Source of the DNA: Vagococcus humatus
Lineage (GTDB): Bacteria; Bacillota; Bacilli; Lactobacillales; Vagococcaceae
Length of the DNA: 64,000 bases
Assembly (NCBI RefSeq): GCF_003950325.1
Contig: NZ_PXZH01000002.1
Location: forward strand, 1-64,000
Direction: 5' to 3'
The position numbers and the translations under genes were made by a program. The notes under the pieces were generated by a model that made no database searches, had not been told where the DNA came from, and saw only the letters and a program-made list of their open reading frames with translations. The stretch's first letter is position 1. The number at the start of each line of letters is the position of its first letter. This document shows positions 62,446-64,000 of the stretch, piece by piece.

Positions 62446-63021
62446 ATGAGTACATCATTAATCACAGAAATTACCCAGTATCAAACAGTCAATGAGCAAG
62501 AAGAACGGGACAAAGCGTTGATTTTAGCAGAATTAACTAACAATCCTCAAGTTTTTCTAAGAGAAAGTTCTTTAGCTCATATGACAGCTTCAGCTTGGGT
62601 TGTGAATGAAGATAAAACGAAGGTATTAATGGTTTATCATCACATTTATAATTCTTGGTCTTGGCTAGGAGGACATGCTGATGGGGAAGAGGACTTGTTA
62701 AAGGTTGCAATCAAAGAAGTCAAAGAGGAAAGTGGATTAAAACAGGTTTCTCCTGTTTCTACTAATATCTTTTCTCTAGAAGTGTTAACAGTTGATGGAC
62801 ATATAAAACATGGCCAATATGTTTCCTCACATTTACATCTCAATGTGACTTATTTACTAGAAGCAAAAGAAAAGGACAAACTAGTGATTAAACCAGATGA
62901 AAATAGCGGCGTAGCCTGGTTTCCTTTAGAAAAAGCCGTAGAAGCCTCAACAGAACCCTGGTTTCAGAAACATGTGTATCAAAAATTAAATGCTAAGTTA
63001 GTTGAAAGGAATAAGAGATGA
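62446..63021 (+). CDS. Nudix hydrolase
   Basis: A 191-residue protein with a central Nudix domain. The box reads GHADGEEDLLKVAIKEVKEESGL, matching G-x5-E-x7-RE-U-xEE-x-GU except that Lys replaces Arg. The flanking strands (SAWVVNEDKTKVLMVYHHIYNSWSWLGG) are typical of nucleotide pyrophosphohydrolases; the substrate is unknown. Site AAGGAGGCG, about 10 nt upstream. Its stop codon overlaps the start of the next gene (ATGA). Confidence 0.87.
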   Translation: MSTSLITEITQYQTVNEQEERDKALILAELTNNPQVFLRESSLAHMTASAWVVNEDKTKVLMVYHHIYNSWSWLGGHADGEEDLLKVAIKEVKEESGLKQVSPVSTNIFSLEVLTVDGHIKHGQYVSSHLHLNVTYLLEAKEKDKLVIKPDENSGVAWFPLEKAVEASTEPWFQKHVYQKLNAKLVERNKR

Positions 63022-64000
63022 CTAAAAGAAGATGGGGAATGTTGTTAATTGTTGTAGTCATAGGATTAGGAGTCGGTACGATAGTTAATCAAAAAAGATT
63101 AGATGATCAAAAGGTGCATCGCGCTAGCAATTATTTAGCTGATATAAAAGGGATAAATCAGCAAGAAATAACTGCTCAAAATATAAAAGTTAATCAAAAA
63201 CAAGTGAAACAATTATCAGACAAGACTAATCAATTATTAGTAGATAATCTGTTTAATAAGCAAGAGAAAAGAAATGTGAAAAACGAAGTAGCACAAGAGT
63301 TAACTCTTTATAACAAGCGTTCGCTAATATTTACAAAAGAAAAAGAAAGAGTAGCAAAAGATGAGTATTTAGCAGAGTTAAGTGATTTAGAAGCAACGAT
63401 TATTAAAGAATTTGATTGGCAATTTCCGCCTTTTACTGTGGAAGAGATAGAAGAGGTTTTGAGAATTGAACAAAAAAGACTAGCAGACTTTAACTATTAT
63501 AAACAAGAAGTTCAAGAAAGATTTACACAATTTGAAGAGGAAGTGACTGACTATATAGAAGCCTATCAACTAAGGGCACATTCAACGAATAGTAAGGTGG
63601 TTGGCTTTGATGAGTTGCCAGAAGGAACACAAGTAGCAGTTATTGCTAATCAGTTTGATCATAGACTATCAATGGTTGACGGAGGAAAGTCTATGTATTT
63701 GTGGTATGACATTCAAGGAAATGTGCTGATTTTTAGAATTCATAGTGGTGTAGGAAATGCACATCCTTTCCACAAAGTAATGTTGTATGAAGATGGAATT
63801 GAATTGTCAGAAATATATTCTAGAGTAGGAGATCATCAAGATTATGAAACTAATTTAGCTAAAGGCAGACAAAAAGCTGAATTATATGCGGATTACCTTG
63901 CTAATCAACAGTTATATGATAGAGTCGGAGCAGCAGTTGAAGTCTTACCAGAGATATTCTCTCAATATATAGAGGGAACCCAAATGTCGGAAGAAAAATA
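63018..64000 (+). CDS. Membrane-anchored protein of unknown function, truncated by the window edge
   Basis: An open frame of at least 327 codons continuing past the right edge. It starts at ATG 63018 (site AAAGGA), overlapping the Nudix stop. One N-terminal helix (about 6-20, MLLIVVVIGLGVGTIV) anchors an extracytoplasmic part. The stretch from about 45 to 190 is highly charged and likely coiled coil (Lys, Glu, Gln rich). A globular segment follows (about 195-325, YLWYDIQGNVLIFRIHSGVGN, VGDHQDYETNLAKGRQKAELYADYL). I recognise no family. The coupling to Nudix may be only positional. Confidence 0.7.
   Translation, partial: MTKRRWGMLLIVVVIGLGVGTIVNQKRLDDQKVHRASNYLADIKGINQQEITAQNIKVNQKQVKQLSDKTNQLLVDNLFNKQEKRNVKNEVAQELTLYNKRSLIFTKEKERVAKDEYLAELSDLEATIIKEFDWQFPPFTVEEIEEVLRIEQKRLADFNYYKQEVQERFTQFEEEVTDYIEAYQLRAHSTNSKVVGFDELPEGTQVAVIANQFDHRLSMVDGGKSMYLWYDIQGNVLIFRIHSGVGNAHPFHKVMLYEDGIELSEIYSRVGDHQDYETNLAKGRQKAELYADYLANQQLYDRVGAAVEVLPEIFSQYIEGTQMSEEK

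Overview
This window comes from a low-GC Gram-positive bacterium of the Lactobacillales, most likely Enterococcaceae (Vagococcus or Enterococcus-like). The evidence is the rRNA-proximal tRNA array in Bacillus/Enterococcus order, the number of phosphotransferase (PTS) systems, the tagatose-6-phosphate lac genes, LevR/sigma-54 control, PepX, L-lactate dehydrogenase and strong AGGAGG ribosome binding sites. No genus marker was tested.

Layout. (1) 1-2.3 kb: the end of an rRNA operon (5S) and 24 tRNA genes, the last seven being a partial duplication of the preceding block. (2) 2.4-6.5 kb: acetoin reductase, a TPP-riboswitch-controlled thiamine transporter (ThiT), a small membrane protein, ManA and a YitT-family membrane protein. 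(3) 6.5-21.8 kb: a glycosaminoglycan/uronate catabolic island. It holds an IclR regulator, an unknown carbohydrate-binding-like protein, KdgA, KdgK, KduI, KduD, an MFS transporter, a LevR-type sigma-54 activator, and a sigma-54 promoter driving unsaturated glucuronyl hydrolase (GH88), a mannose-family PTS, a YajC-like protein and an intracellular heparinase II/III-like protein. (4) 21.8-38.6 kb: the amino-sugar/galactose half. It holds AgaS, a galactitol-type PTS divergent from lacR-lacABCD, a second galactitol-type PTS with its PRD regulator, a decayed IS1182-family element, and a GntR regulator with an Aga-type mannose-family PTS, again with a YajC-like protein. (5) 38.7-46.1 kb: a P1B-4-type metal ATPase, L-LDH, a MetA-fold acyltransferase plus CysK behind a Cys-rich leader peptide, and a CadA-type ATPase with a detached metal-binding domain protein. 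(6) 46.1-64 kb: YxeA-like protein, LacI/aldose epimerase/beta-phosphoglucomutase, PepX, LacX-like epimerase, azoreductase, adenosine deaminase, an ABC-F ATPase behind an attenuator with its own leader peptide, an RpiR/RpiA-like/Gfo-Idh unit, PreT-PreA, a Nudix hydrolase and a truncated unknown gene at the right edge.

How it works together (inference). Unsaturated disaccharides from hyaluronan or chondroitin enter through the mannose-family PTS. GH88 and the heparinase-like enzyme split them. The uronate half runs through KduI, KduD, KdgK and KdgA to pyruvate and glyceraldehyde-3-phosphate. The galactosamine half would run through AgaS, LacC and LacD. AgaS and the distant GntR/Aga PTS carry the same operator in the same promoter geometry. 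No extracellular lyase, sulfatase or N-acetyl-sugar deacetylase is in the window.

The least expected signals are regulatory: a polycysteine leader peptide with a self-consistent attenuator before a serine-acetyltransferase-like gene and cysK, a leader peptide with two mutually exclusive stems before the ABC-F gene, an ArsR/SmtB-like operator shared by two metal ATPases, and a promoter-to-terminator short transcript at 49.48-49.61 kb.
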